Source of the DNA: WTAW01 sp964406575
GTDB taxonomy: Bacteria; Acidobacteriota; Aminicenantia; Aminicenantales; Aminicenantaceae
Reading direction: 5' to 3'
Length of the DNA: 22,047 nt
NCBI GenBank assembly: GCA_964406575.1
Contig: CAYOSH010000052.1
Span: 1 to 22,047, forward strand
A program made the translations under genes and the position numbers. Position 1 is the stretch's first letter, and the number at the start of each line of letters is the position of its first letter. This document shows positions 9,001 to 15,405 of this stretch, piece by piece. The notes below the pieces were generated by a model, which was not told where the DNA came from, searched no databases, and saw nothing but the letters and a program-made list of their open reading frames with translations.

Positions 9001-9198
9001 GATTTTGGCAAGCTGGGATTCATCGTCGATATCTTCAACCTCTTTGGAAGAAGCGGCTACAATATCAACCAGAATCCAAATCCCTATATCTGGCCCTACA
9101 GAGATCCTCCAGAATACGATATCAGCTCAACCTATGGATTGTTGACCAGCGCCTACGGTGTCCGTTCGGTCCGTTTCGGGGTGAGGTTCACGTTCTAG
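6007..9198 (+). CDS. Oar-like TonB-dependent outer-membrane receptor 1 (CarboxypepD_reg N-domain)
   Basis: The 1063-aa product has a signal peptide ending near GLAQ (residue 25). A carboxypeptidase-regulatory beta-sandwich follows (about 28-110, GSISGEVIDTEGN onward), then a plug domain (about 115-245, including QLDGVPMNDP), then a long aromatic-rich beta-barrel ending in VRFGVRFTF with the terminal Phe typical of BAM substrates. It would sit in the outer membrane and import or bind a large substrate with TonB energy. The ATG at 6007 follows AAGGAG at about 7 nt and starts the signal peptide; an upstream in-frame ATG at 5950 has neither. Two Asp/Asn-rich loops, DxNxNGxxD at D702 and DPGFDGxxGTxDD at 817, look calcium-binding. 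Probably co-transcribed with the GntR gene and ended by the hairpin at 9231. Substrate unknown. Confidence 0.87.
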   Translation: MNRKLFKASLILLLALGMTSLGLAQGRQTGSISGEVIDTEGNVLPGCSVTLTGQALIGQRSYLTSDTGSFRFPALSPGSGYQLRVEMPGFKTVIRPGLIVSVGRVTEVKIVMEVTTLEEEVTVTAESPVVDVETSKVSVNYGSEFLTSIPMSRDLYEIQNSIPGAISEGVDYRRTSSILGGTVRSQLYQLDGVPMNDPATFYPMANINVDVYEEIEFGIGSLPAEVGQADSVVVNIVTKSGGNKFSGSASGYLTGESLTNELLSPEDLKAVGVNAPQSYRDYKDGSLSFGGPLMQDKIWFFLSGRRLVWEQVNPETHDVRLSHINLREWTFTPAELQHYDINHQEWMGFGKLTFQITPNIRFMGMYHWNNIYEPVYQNRTGNDYTYALTIVWDHENTHTATGQLNWVLDQNTFLDVRGTYVYRHFPILMRPEYSNNYMVYDREYAVFWGNTYYGDDYKRTKELASVALTHFADQLFGGSHEFKVGGEFEHTVYGLDRFRGYDRGDNPYYTYWRDYNAGNKYYYSPTGNPPSGRLRMRPFAERGVVWKYDNTRRFSGFAQDNMVFGRLAVNLGVRLDYGYQYEPEETRPAMYDRYKVGPEFMNPDLASPDPNILLEALNDQYHNDPSIEFNQVSALDPLSTPYKKIVEFTTLSPRIGVVYDLFGDGKTAVKASFSRYYEPIWSAKYNASNTMSGGAMNWYWYDANRNGYMDLPIPNGRYGSPSNSQYLDPNGDYYRLTSYDIQDPNFKYYPDNLKAPYMHEFMVGIDHELAADFRLGLQFVYKVNKNIVEDVDKNNGYDPNATDDQGRPIWLPYDFIDPGFDGEWGTEDDQNMTVYGLADYAPTRVYEGANPPEAKREYKAVILTFEKRMSNRWMLNGSILYSSFKGNTDPGYSATEGESTMFDNPNVMINGYGRLAFDRPWQVKLIGTILLPYDFILTGYFQHRSGSPWGTTISRVYFPSTIDTQDSYVGVNTETVGTRRNPPYTMFDMRLEKNFNISDFGKLGFIVDIFNLFGRSGYNINQNPNPYIWPYRDPPEYDISSTYGLLTSAYGVRSVRFGVRFTF
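8110..8136 (+). other. EF-hand-like DxNxNGxxD loop in receptor 1
   Basis: Residues 702-710 read DANRNGYMD, matching the Asp/Asn spacing of calcium-binding loops. The same position in receptor 2 carries DDNENGIPD. Confidence 0.5.
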
Positions 9199-9230
9199 CA
9201 CAAAAAGAGCGAATTGCTTAAGTCGGAATA

Positions 9231-9262
9231 GAAAGAGGGAGGGATCTTTCCCTCCCTCTTTC
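9231..9262 (+). terminator. 14-bp hairpin downstream of receptor 1
   Basis: GAAAGAGGGAGGGA (9231-9244) pairs perfectly with 9249-9262 across a TCTT loop, 33 bp after the stop codon. The stem is strong but lacks a long T-run, so it may act as a terminator or as a 3'-end stabiliser. Confidence 0.75.
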
Positions 9263-9337
9263 CCCACAGTATCTAAAAATTTTTCCTCCCTTAAGTGAAG
9301 AAGCATCCCAAAAACCGTGATGAATGACTATTTAAAT

Positions 9338-9381
9338 GTAGGGGCCGTTCCCCGAACGGACCGTTTGGGAAACGGTCCCTA
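9338..9381. repeat. Intergenic hairpin repeat, inverted overlapping pair
   Basis: A minus-orientation unit (9338-9362, loop CCC, one mismatch in the stem) overlaps a plus-orientation unit whose arms GGACCGTTT (9358-9366) and AAACGGTCC (9370-9378) flank GGG. The outer ends GTAGGGG and CCCTA are complementary tails of the family. Confidence 0.7.
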
Positions 9382-9591
9382 AAAAGGATCATATCCGTCC
9401 AGCCCTTCTCACGGTTTTTTCCATCACACAATCTGATCACTCAATCACCTATTGCGAACTTAATTCATCACAGTTTTGCGGGTGTTTACTTTATGTGAAG
9501 AAAAATTTTTTGTTTTCAGCTAGAATTATAAATATGTGAAGAGATGTGTTTTTCGTCGAATAAAAGCACGACTAGAGGAAGAGAGAAAATA

Positions 9592-11718
9592 ATGCGTCGC
9601 TTTCATGTAGGATTTCACTTGCTACTTGCGCTTTTTACGGCGATGTTTATCTCCCCTTCCCTGCGCTCTCTAAACAAAGAAAAGACAAAATATAATATCC
9701 TCCTCATCACCATAGACACGCTCAGAGCCGACAAGTTGAGCTGCTATGGCAGTCAAAGTCCACAAACTCCGCATATCGATCAACTTGCAGAGAAAGGCGT
9801 GCTCTTCTCCAGAGCCTTTGCTAACACCTCCACAACACTACCGTCTCATACAAATATCCTCTCAGGAACAACGCCGAACTACCATGGCGTTCATGAAAAT
9901 TTAAATTTTATCGTCAGCGAGAAATTACTGACCCTGGCTGAGCATCTCAAGAATAATGGCTATGCAACCGGAGCATTCGTGGGGGCCTACCCCCTTGACT
10001 CAAGGTTTGGATTATCCCAAGGCTTTGACGTCTACGATGATAAATACAGCCGTGTTCACTCCGTCAATCTCGCCTCTCTCGAAAGAAATGCCGAAGAGGT
10101 GATCAAATCCGCCTTAACATGGCTGAACGGTCGAAAATCCCCCTGGTTTCTCTGGATCCATTGTTGGGATCCGCATACCCCGTATGAGCCGCCGGAGCCA
10201 TTCAAGACGCAATACAAAGAACATCCTTATGATGGAGAGGTCGCCTACGTCGATTCGGCCCTGGGAAAGCTCTTCGATCACATGGAAGAGAACAGCCTCT
10301 ACGATTCAACTCTCATCATTTTCACTGGAGACCATGGGGAATCATTAGGCCAGCATGGGGAGAAGACACATGGGTATTTCGCCTACAATTCTTCCACTCG
10401 GATTCCCCTCATCATTGTCCTCCCTGAAGCTATTCCAAGCCACGTCGAGCAGTATGTGAGCCATATCGACATATTCCCGACCGTTTGTGATGTTCTGGGA
10501 ATCGAAAAACCCACTTATCTTCAAGGAACCTCTCTCCTCCCGGCTCTAACAGGGAAAAAGCTGCTAGAAAAACCCATCTATTTCGAATCCTTGTATCCCT
10601 ATTACAGCCGCGGATGGGCTCCACTGAAAGGATTCATCCTCAAGAAGGCAAAATTCATCGACTCTCCCATCCCCGAGCTCTATGATTTGGACCGGGATTT
10701 TGATGAGCTCGACAACCGGCTCGAACAAAAAAACGTATCTAAACTGAGATCGCAGCTTCAGCAGATCATCGATGACCTGACTCCGTCTGAAAAAGTCGAT
10801 GCGGCTCAGACCGTCGACCGAAAAACTCGTGAGAGACTGGCAAGTTTGGGTTATGTCTCGAGCGTCCAATCCTCACAAAAAAAGAATTTTAGCGTTCAGG
10901 ACGATATAAAGGCTCTCCTTCCTTACATCAACAAGACCGATGATGCCCGGGATCTCTATAAAAATGGGAAATCAGACGAAGCAATCAAGCTTTTATTGGA
11001 AATTCTCAAAGAGAGAAAAGATATCGATATGGCGTATAAGAACTTGGCTGCCATCTATCAGGAGAAAGGAAATACTGAGGAAGCTCTTTCAATCCTGGAG
11101 CAGGGAGTCAGCGCCCTCCCTTCAAGCCACGAGATCCTTATCGAATATATGAAAGGGCTCATTGCGACGGATCAGTATGATAGAGTCATCAGCGCGTTCG
11201 AAAAATCGAGTATTAGAGAAGCCGAGTATGATCCGGAAATTTGGGATAACCTTGGCACGGCCTATGCCAATAAAGGCCGTTTTGAGGAGGCGATCAAGGC
11301 TTTCGAGATGGGGCTTTCCCTGGATGACAAACATCCTGAGCTCTACAATAACCTCGCCAATGCCTGCTATTCCTACGGCCTCCAGTCGAAGGATCCCTTT
11401 CTCTTTTCGAGATGCTTTGAATACTACAAAAAAGCAATCGAGCTCGACCCCGGCTATGCGGTGCCTTATTATGGATTAGGCCACGCCTATCGCCAACAGG
11501 GCAATCTGGGAGGTGCGATCTACTGCTGGGAAAAAGCTCTGGAAGCGGACCCTGACTTCAGGAGGGCCCATTTCGACCTTGCGATGGCCTATTTAAGTTC
11601 CGGGAATAAAGTCAAGGCATGCGAGATGTTCAGTGAGTATAAAAAACGATACTACCATCTCATGGTTCCCGCTGATAAAGAACGATTAGATGTCCTCCTC
11701 AAAGAATGTCAGAAGTAA
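9592..11718 (+). CDS. Sulfatase-fold (alkaline phosphatase superfamily) protein with C-terminal TPR repeats, paralogue 2
   Basis: The 708-aa product has a signal peptide (about 1-25). Its sulfatase-fold domain carries ITIDTLRAD (D42, D47) and FTGDHGES (D247, H248). The nucleophile segment TLPSH (82-86) has Thr82 where FGly sulfatases have Cys/Ser. A TPR region (about 445-695) follows. It matches the 1101-3245 product throughout, for example YFESLYPYYSRGWAPLKG and WIHCWDPHTPYEPPEPF, so the two are paralogues. The ATG at 9592 was chosen because it follows a purine-rich GAGGAAGAGAG stretch and starts the signal peptide; the in-frame ATG at 9544 would add 16 polar residues. It lies between two receptor genes on the same strand. 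Envelope location and a phospho- or sulfo-hydrolase/transferase role are inferred; TPRs suggest protein-protein docking. Confidence 0.85.
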   Translation: MRRFHVGFHLLLALFTAMFISPSLRSLNKEKTKYNILLITIDTLRADKLSCYGSQSPQTPHIDQLAEKGVLFSRAFANTSTTLPSHTNILSGTTPNYHGVHENLNFIVSEKLLTLAEHLKNNGYATGAFVGAYPLDSRFGLSQGFDVYDDKYSRVHSVNLASLERNAEEVIKSALTWLNGRKSPWFLWIHCWDPHTPYEPPEPFKTQYKEHPYDGEVAYVDSALGKLFDHMEENSLYDSTLIIFTGDHGESLGQHGEKTHGYFAYNSSTRIPLIIVLPEAIPSHVEQYVSHIDIFPTVCDVLGIEKPTYLQGTSLLPALTGKKLLEKPIYFESLYPYYSRGWAPLKGFILKKAKFIDSPIPELYDLDRDFDELDNRLEQKNVSKLRSQLQQIIDDLTPSEKVDAAQTVDRKTRERLASLGYVSSVQSSQKKNFSVQDDIKALLPYINKTDDARDLYKNGKSDEAIKLLLEILKERKDIDMAYKNLAAIYQEKGNTEEALSILEQGVSALPSSHEILIEYMKGLIATDQYDRVISAFEKSSIREAEYDPEIWDNLGTAYANKGRFEEAIKAFEMGLSLDDKHPELYNNLANACYSYGLQSKDPFLFSRCFEYYKKAIELDPGYAVPYYGLGHAYRQQGNLGGAIYCWEKALEADPDFRRAHFDLAMAYLSSGNKVKACEMFSEYKKRYYHLMVPADKERLDVLLKECQK

Positions 11719-11854
11719 CTCGCGGCGAAACAAAATAACAGAATAAATTCAAATAATTGGATTCAGTTCATATTTTTGAATAAGTTTAATCCTCCATTTC
11801 CCTTCACTCCTTTATAACTCCCTGATTTTATTCAACTTAGAAAGTTTCAAGAGA

Positions 11855-11870
11855 TGGCATAAAAATTGCA
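11855..11870 (+). promoter_or_regulatory. Sigma-54 (RpoN) -24/-12 promoter for receptor 2
   Basis: TGGCATAAAAATTGCA has GG at 11856-11857 and GC at 11868-11869, the exact 12-bp step required for RpoN. The predicted start is near 11881, giving a leader of about 183 nt. Confidence 0.78.
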
Positions 11871-11880
11871 AATAAAAAAA

Positions 11881-12063
11881 TTAATACAATGTTTCGTACA
11901 TTGGAAACCAAGCATAACAAGGAGGTGTTCAATAGGAGGGATTCGCTTCAAGCAAGTGGATTAATGGTTCTCCCTACCCTCATAAGAGGCGGGAGAGGGA
12001 AGCCTGTGAAAGCAGGTTAGGGGAAATATCTTAAATCAATATCCTAAATCAAGGAGGAATTCA
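11881..12063 (+). promoter_or_regulatory. Structured 5' leader of receptor 2
   Basis: Three hairpins can be drawn: CAATGT/ACATTG (11887-11903, loop TTCGT); a two-part stem TCTCCC/GGGAGA plus CCTC/GAGG closed by ATAA (11969-11996); and CCTG/CAGG extended by A-T (12001-12018). A tandem 13-bp repeat, ATATCYTAAATCA, occupies 12026-12038 and 12039-12051 and touches the Shine-Dalgarno AAGGAGG (12051-12057). An unused AAGGAGG also occurs at 11919-11925. No named riboswitch was recognised. Confidence 0.5.
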
Positions 12064-12066
12064 TTG
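12051..12066 (+). promoter_or_regulatory. Strong ribosome binding site fixing a TTG start
   Basis: AAGGAGG at 12051-12057 is 6 nt upstream of TTG at 12064. The signal peptide begins immediately, and the next in-frame ATG would cut into it, so TTG is the start. Confidence 0.75.
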
Positions 12067-15000
12067 ATTAAGAATTCATTCAAAATTTTGATGGTTTTCA
12101 TCCTCGCCATCGGGCTCACCTCGTTCGCGACCGCTCAGGGCAGTCTTTCCGGCTCTGTCACAGGGAAGATCTCAGACACTGAGGGAAATCCCCTTCCAGG
12201 TTGTACGATCACCCTCGAAGGTATAGCCCTCCAAGGACAGATGACCTTTGTCTCGACAGAAGCCGGTCAATACCGTTTTCCTGCTGTGCCTCCCGGAGAG
12301 AACTACCAGATCACCTTTGAGATGCCCGGATTCAGGACAGTTGTCCGGCAGGGACTGAAAGTCAACGTGGGTAAGGCCACCAACATCAACATCACGCTCG
12401 AGATGAGCACACTGGAAGAAGAGGTCACAGTTGTCGGGGAATCTCCCACTGTCGACGTCAAACTCTCCAATACAGCCGTCAACTATTCCAAGAGCTACAT
12501 CTACAACATCCCGATGGCTCGAGACCTCTATGCAGTGTTGAACTCCATGCCCGGATCGGTGTCTGAAGATGTGAGCTATCGCCGTACATCCTACATGGCT
12601 GGAGGAACCGTCAGAGGCAATCAGTACTCAATCGATGGAGTGACCATCAACGATCCGGTAGTCATGTATCCCATGACCAACGTCAATATCGACGTCTACG
12701 AAGAAGTCGAGATGGACATGTTCGGCCACACGGCAGACATCGGCATCGCTGACGGCGGCTATGTCAACATCGTGACCAAGTCCGGAGGAAACGTCTTCCA
12801 CGGTGGAGGTACCGTCGAGTATTACAACGAGGATATGCAGAAAGCCCTCCTCAGCGAGGAAGACCTCAAGGCGATCGGACTCACAAAACCCTCAGGCTGG
12901 AGCACCTGGCAGGACTTCTCGCTTTTCCTGGGCGGCCCGATCATCAAGGACAAGGTCTGGTTCTTCGCCAACGGCCGATATTTCAAGTGGGTGCAAGACT
13001 TCAACCACATCATCTATGACGCCACCGAGGCTGCTGGGTCCAGAGTTTACACTCTCGATGACGCCCCGCACAAAGAAAACAACATCTTCGGCAAACTGAC
13101 CTTCCAACTGGCTTCCAATATCCGCTTTCTGGCCACATACAACCTGGCCATGATCACCGAAGATTTCTACACCAACCGCGTCGGCTCCAACCTCGACGTA
13201 ACCGCCACCACAAAATGGGACGGCGAGACAGGCCACACTGTCAGCGCACAGTTGAACTGGGTGGCCAGTCAGAACCTGTTCTTCGATATCCGCGCCGGTT
13301 ACATCCGCCGCTTCTTCCCGATTCCGTACAGCGCATATGCCATCGCCGATGCCCCTCAATGGTATGACAGATATTACGCCATCTACCGGAATAATCCCCG
13401 GTTCGAAGAGACCTATCTCCGTTCGCGGCTCAATCCTTCGGTCCAGGCGACTCTGTTCATGGACAATGCCCTGGGCGGAAGCCACGAGTGGAAATTCGGC
13501 GTAGAGTACGAGGCCACAAGCGGCAACTGGGACTGGTGGAGACAGAATCCACACATCATTTATTATTATGCCGGCGGCCCAAGTTATCCCACCTCAACCG
13601 AGCCCGACAGATACCGGATCTACGCTTACATCTGCGGGGCTACGGAGGGATCATCCGTTCAGGAAAACACGATGAACAGGATCGGCGCCTATGTCCAGGA
13701 TAGCTTCACTATCGCTGAAAGGCTGACCCTGAACCTGGGTGTGCGCTTTGACACGAGCAAGGGAAGATTCCCCGAGCAGTACCATGGCGCAACGGCAGAC
13801 ACCTATGGTTTCCTGGCCGCACTGGGACAATCGACCTACAGCGAATACAGCCTCCCGGCCATGGATGTCTTGACCTGGACCCATTTCTCGCCCCGCCTCG
13901 GATTTGCCTTTGACCCGTTCGGCGACGGCAAAACCTCGATCAAGGGCTCCTGGTCCAGGTACAATGAGTATCTGATGATCCAGTACTACTCTCTGGCCAA
14001 TCCCAACTACCCCAACACCGGTGGCTGGTACTGGTACGACGACAACGAAAACGGCATCCCCGATGCCAATGCGGACCGGTTCGAGCTTCGTTATCTCCCG
14101 CCCGATCCCTTTACCTTCGAGCTGGAAAACGAGGTGAACACCGACGCCAGCGCTCCTTACACCGACGAATTTGCCTTCGGAATCGAGAGAGAATTGGCCA
14201 GGGACTTCAGCGCCGGTGTCACGTTCGTCTACAAGCACAAACAGAACGTTTTTGAAGACGTCAATGATTACAGTTTGGGTAAGGACGAAGCGTGGAAAGG
14301 CTATGCGGAAAACAGCCCCTACTGGGAGAGGTTCGACTTCCTCGATCCAGGAGACGACGGCGAATTCGGCACCGCTGACGACCAGCAGTCCTATGCGTAC
14401 GGTGAGCTGGCCGGTGCTCCTGACATCCACTACTATCTGACAAATGTCGAGGGATCCTTCCGGAAGTACTGGGCTATCCAGTTCGTCTTCAACAAGCGGA
14501 TGTCCAACAACTGGCAGTTGCTCGCCTCTTATGTCTACAGCAAAGCCTGGGGCAATATCGGAGGAAACTACAATAACTCCTTTGGCGCCAGCGCCGGCTT
14601 CGACACACCGAACGCCTTTGTCTTCAACGGCGGGCGTCTGGATTACGACAGGCCGCACAACATCAAGATCCAGAGCACAGTTATTCTGCCCTATGAGTTT
14701 ATCATCAGCGGCTACTTCAACCACTCTTCCGGCTCACCCTGGGCCAGAAGCGTCACCGTTTACATCCCTGATGATCCCAAGTACAAATGGCCCGGAGATC
14801 CCTACACAGTGAACACGGAATTAAGCGGTACACGGCGCAATGCTCCATTGACCACTCTGGATATGCGTGTGGAAAAGAGATTCCGTATCGGCGAGACGTT
14901 CTCCATCGGCGCCTATCTCGACATCATCAACCTTATGGGGAGAAGCGGGTACAACATCACCGGAAATCCCGGCGGTTACATCGACTACACAGATCCCAAC

Positions 15001-15093
15001 AATCCATCATTCGAAAGATTCGGCACATACGGCAACATCACCGGCGCCTACGGAAACAGAGTCTACAAAGTCAGCATACGTTTCACCTTCTAA
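12064..15093 (+). CDS. Oar-like TonB-dependent outer-membrane receptor 2 (CarboxypepD_reg N-domain)
   Basis: The 1009-aa product is a paralogue of receptor 1. It has a signal peptide ending near FATAQ (about residue 25), a carboxypeptidase-regulatory domain (GSVTGKISDTEGNPLPG onward, to about 110), a plug with SIDGVTINDP, and a barrel ending in YKVSIRFTF. Shared landmarks include STLEEEVTV after the first domain, the DxNxNGxxD loop at D659, DPGDDGEFGTADDQ at 761 and the NLMGRSGYN segment near the C-terminus. It should act in the outer membrane with TonB/ExbBD, which are not in this window. The start is a TTG with a strong ribosome site. It is predicted to be transcribed from a sigma-54-type promoter through a long structured leader, and is ended by the hairpin at 15116. 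Ligand unknown. Confidence 0.88.
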   Translation: MIKNSFKILMVFILAIGLTSFATAQGSLSGSVTGKISDTEGNPLPGCTITLEGIALQGQMTFVSTEAGQYRFPAVPPGENYQITFEMPGFRTVVRQGLKVNVGKATNINITLEMSTLEEEVTVVGESPTVDVKLSNTAVNYSKSYIYNIPMARDLYAVLNSMPGSVSEDVSYRRTSYMAGGTVRGNQYSIDGVTINDPVVMYPMTNVNIDVYEEVEMDMFGHTADIGIADGGYVNIVTKSGGNVFHGGGTVEYYNEDMQKALLSEEDLKAIGLTKPSGWSTWQDFSLFLGGPIIKDKVWFFANGRYFKWVQDFNHIIYDATEAAGSRVYTLDDAPHKENNIFGKLTFQLASNIRFLATYNLAMITEDFYTNRVGSNLDVTATTKWDGETGHTVSAQLNWVASQNLFFDIRAGYIRRFFPIPYSAYAIADAPQWYDRYYAIYRNNPRFEETYLRSRLNPSVQATLFMDNALGGSHEWKFGVEYEATSGNWDWWRQNPHIIYYYAGGPSYPTSTEPDRYRIYAYICGATEGSSVQENTMNRIGAYVQDSFTIAERLTLNLGVRFDTSKGRFPEQYHGATADTYGFLAALGQSTYSEYSLPAMDVLTWTHFSPRLGFAFDPFGDGKTSIKGSWSRYNEYLMIQYYSLANPNYPNTGGWYWYDDNENGIPDANADRFELRYLPPDPFTFELENEVNTDASAPYTDEFAFGIERELARDFSAGVTFVYKHKQNVFEDVNDYSLGKDEAWKGYAENSPYWERFDFLDPGDDGEFGTADDQQSYAYGELAGAPDIHYYLTNVEGSFRKYWAIQFVFNKRMSNNWQLLASYVYSKAWGNIGGNYNNSFGASAGFDTPNAFVFNGGRLDYDRPHNIKIQSTVILPYEFIISGYFNHSSGSPWARSVTVYIPDDPKYKWPGDPYTVNTELSGTRRNAPLTTLDMRVEKRFRIGETFSIGAYLDIINLMGRSGYNITGNPGGYIDYTDPNNPSFERFGTYGNITGAYGNRVYKVSIRFTF
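14038..14064 (+). other. EF-hand-like DxNxNGxxD loop in receptor 2
   Basis: Residues 659-667 read DDNENGIPD and follow the shared WYWYD segment, aligning with the loop at 8110-8136 in receptor 1. Confidence 0.5.
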
Positions 15094-15115
15094 GCACGGA
15101 TAGACTCAGAAGCTC

Positions 15116-15149
15116 AAAGAGGGGAGGAAATTTCCTCCCCTCTTTTTTT
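15116..15149 (+). terminator. Rho-independent terminator of receptor 2
   Basis: AAAGAGGGGAGGAAA (15116-15130) is followed immediately by its exact reverse complement (15131-15145), and the T-run continues to 15149. It begins 22 bp after the stop codon. Confidence 0.92.
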
Positions 15150-15171
15150 ATGTTCAGATCGCCCAACGAAT

Positions 15172-15240
15172 GGTCAGTCCTGGGAACGAACCCTACATTC
15201 CTGTTGACCGTTTGTGTAAGGACCGTTTCCCAAACGATCC
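15172..15240. repeat. Two decayed or inverted intergenic hairpin-repeat units
   Basis: The first unit (15172-15192, tail CCTACAT) has lost most stem pairing. The second (15220-15240) is in minus orientation, with arms GGACCGTTT and AAACGATCC around a CCC loop and one mismatch. Confidence 0.55.
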
Positions 15241-15250
15241 GCTCCCCTTC

Positions 15251-15318
15251 GATCAGTTCGGGGAACTGACCCTACATCATTTTATTCTTATCGATCCATT
15301 CGGGGAATTGTCCCTACA
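15251..15318 (+). repeat. Tandem intergenic hairpin repeat, 42-bp period
   Basis: Unit one has arms GATCAGTTC and GAACTGACC around GGG (15251-15271), then CTACATCATTTT. Unit two begins 42 bp later at 15293 with arms GATCCATTC and GAATTGTCC around GGG and three mismatches, then CTACA. Confidence 0.75.
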
Positions 15319-15327
15319 AAACTAGGT

Positions 15328-15356
15328 TTGTGAAAAACAAATCGCCGGAGTATAAT
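15328..15356 (+). promoter_or_regulatory. Sigma-70-type promoter for GWxTD lipoprotein 1
   Basis: TTGTGA (15328-15333) and a perfect TATAAT (15351-15356) are separated by 17 bp. Predicted start is about 15363, giving a leader of about 43 nt. Confidence 0.75.
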
Positions 15357-15405
15357 AGAAGCACTGGAAGCGCTCGGAGCGAGGTGAAGGGGACAGGGCA
15401 AAAAG

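Larger units (their letters stand above)
9199..9591. other. Intergenic region, receptor 1 / sulfatase-TPR 2
   Basis: This gap contains the receptor 1 terminator (9231-9262), a head-to-head pair of the intergenic hairpin repeat (9338-9381) and a direct repeat TATGTGAAGA (9492-9501 and 9533-9542). Promoter elements for the next gene are probably in the AT-rich stretch 9480-9540, but no pair with good spacing could be fixed. No small gene was found. Confidence 0.6.
11719..12063. other. Intergenic region, sulfatase-TPR 2 / receptor 2
   Basis: No terminator hairpin is evident after the sulfatase gene. The gap holds ATTCA/TGAAT half-sites (11747-11781), a sigma-54-type promoter (11855-11870) and a roughly 183-nt structured leader for receptor 2. 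A frame of 18 codons from ATG 11964 has no ribosome site and is not called. Confidence 0.65.
15094..15405. other. Intergenic region, receptor 2 / GWxTD lipoprotein 1
   Basis: It holds the receptor 2 terminator (15116-15149), four units of the intergenic hairpin repeat (15172-15318) and a sigma-70 promoter (15328-15356). No gene is supported. Confidence 0.7.

Noticed and set aside
9479..9540. Sigma-70 or sigma-54 promoter for sulfatase-TPR 2
   Set aside because: No GG-N10-GC element is present, and TTGTTT/TATAAA-like boxes have wrong spacing.
9492..9542. TATGTGAAGA direct repeat as an operator pair
   Set aside because: The 41-bp spacing and AT-rich setting make chance likely, and no companion signal was found.
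11964..12020. 18-codon leader peptide upstream of receptor 2
   Set aside because: No ribosome site precedes its ATG, the peptide shows no run of regulatory codons, and it coincides with RNA hairpins.
13651..14724. Long antisense open frame (357 codons) inside receptor 2
   Set aside because: It is antisense to a well-supported receptor, has no recognisable domain or signal and reads as low-complexity Val/Gly-rich. Similar antisense frames occur in receptor 1 (6838-7476, 8212-8835) and are shadows of GC-biased codons.
15251..15318. Tandem 42-bp repeats as a CRISPR array
   Set aside because: Only two units per site, the linkers are conserved rather than unique, and no cas gene is present.
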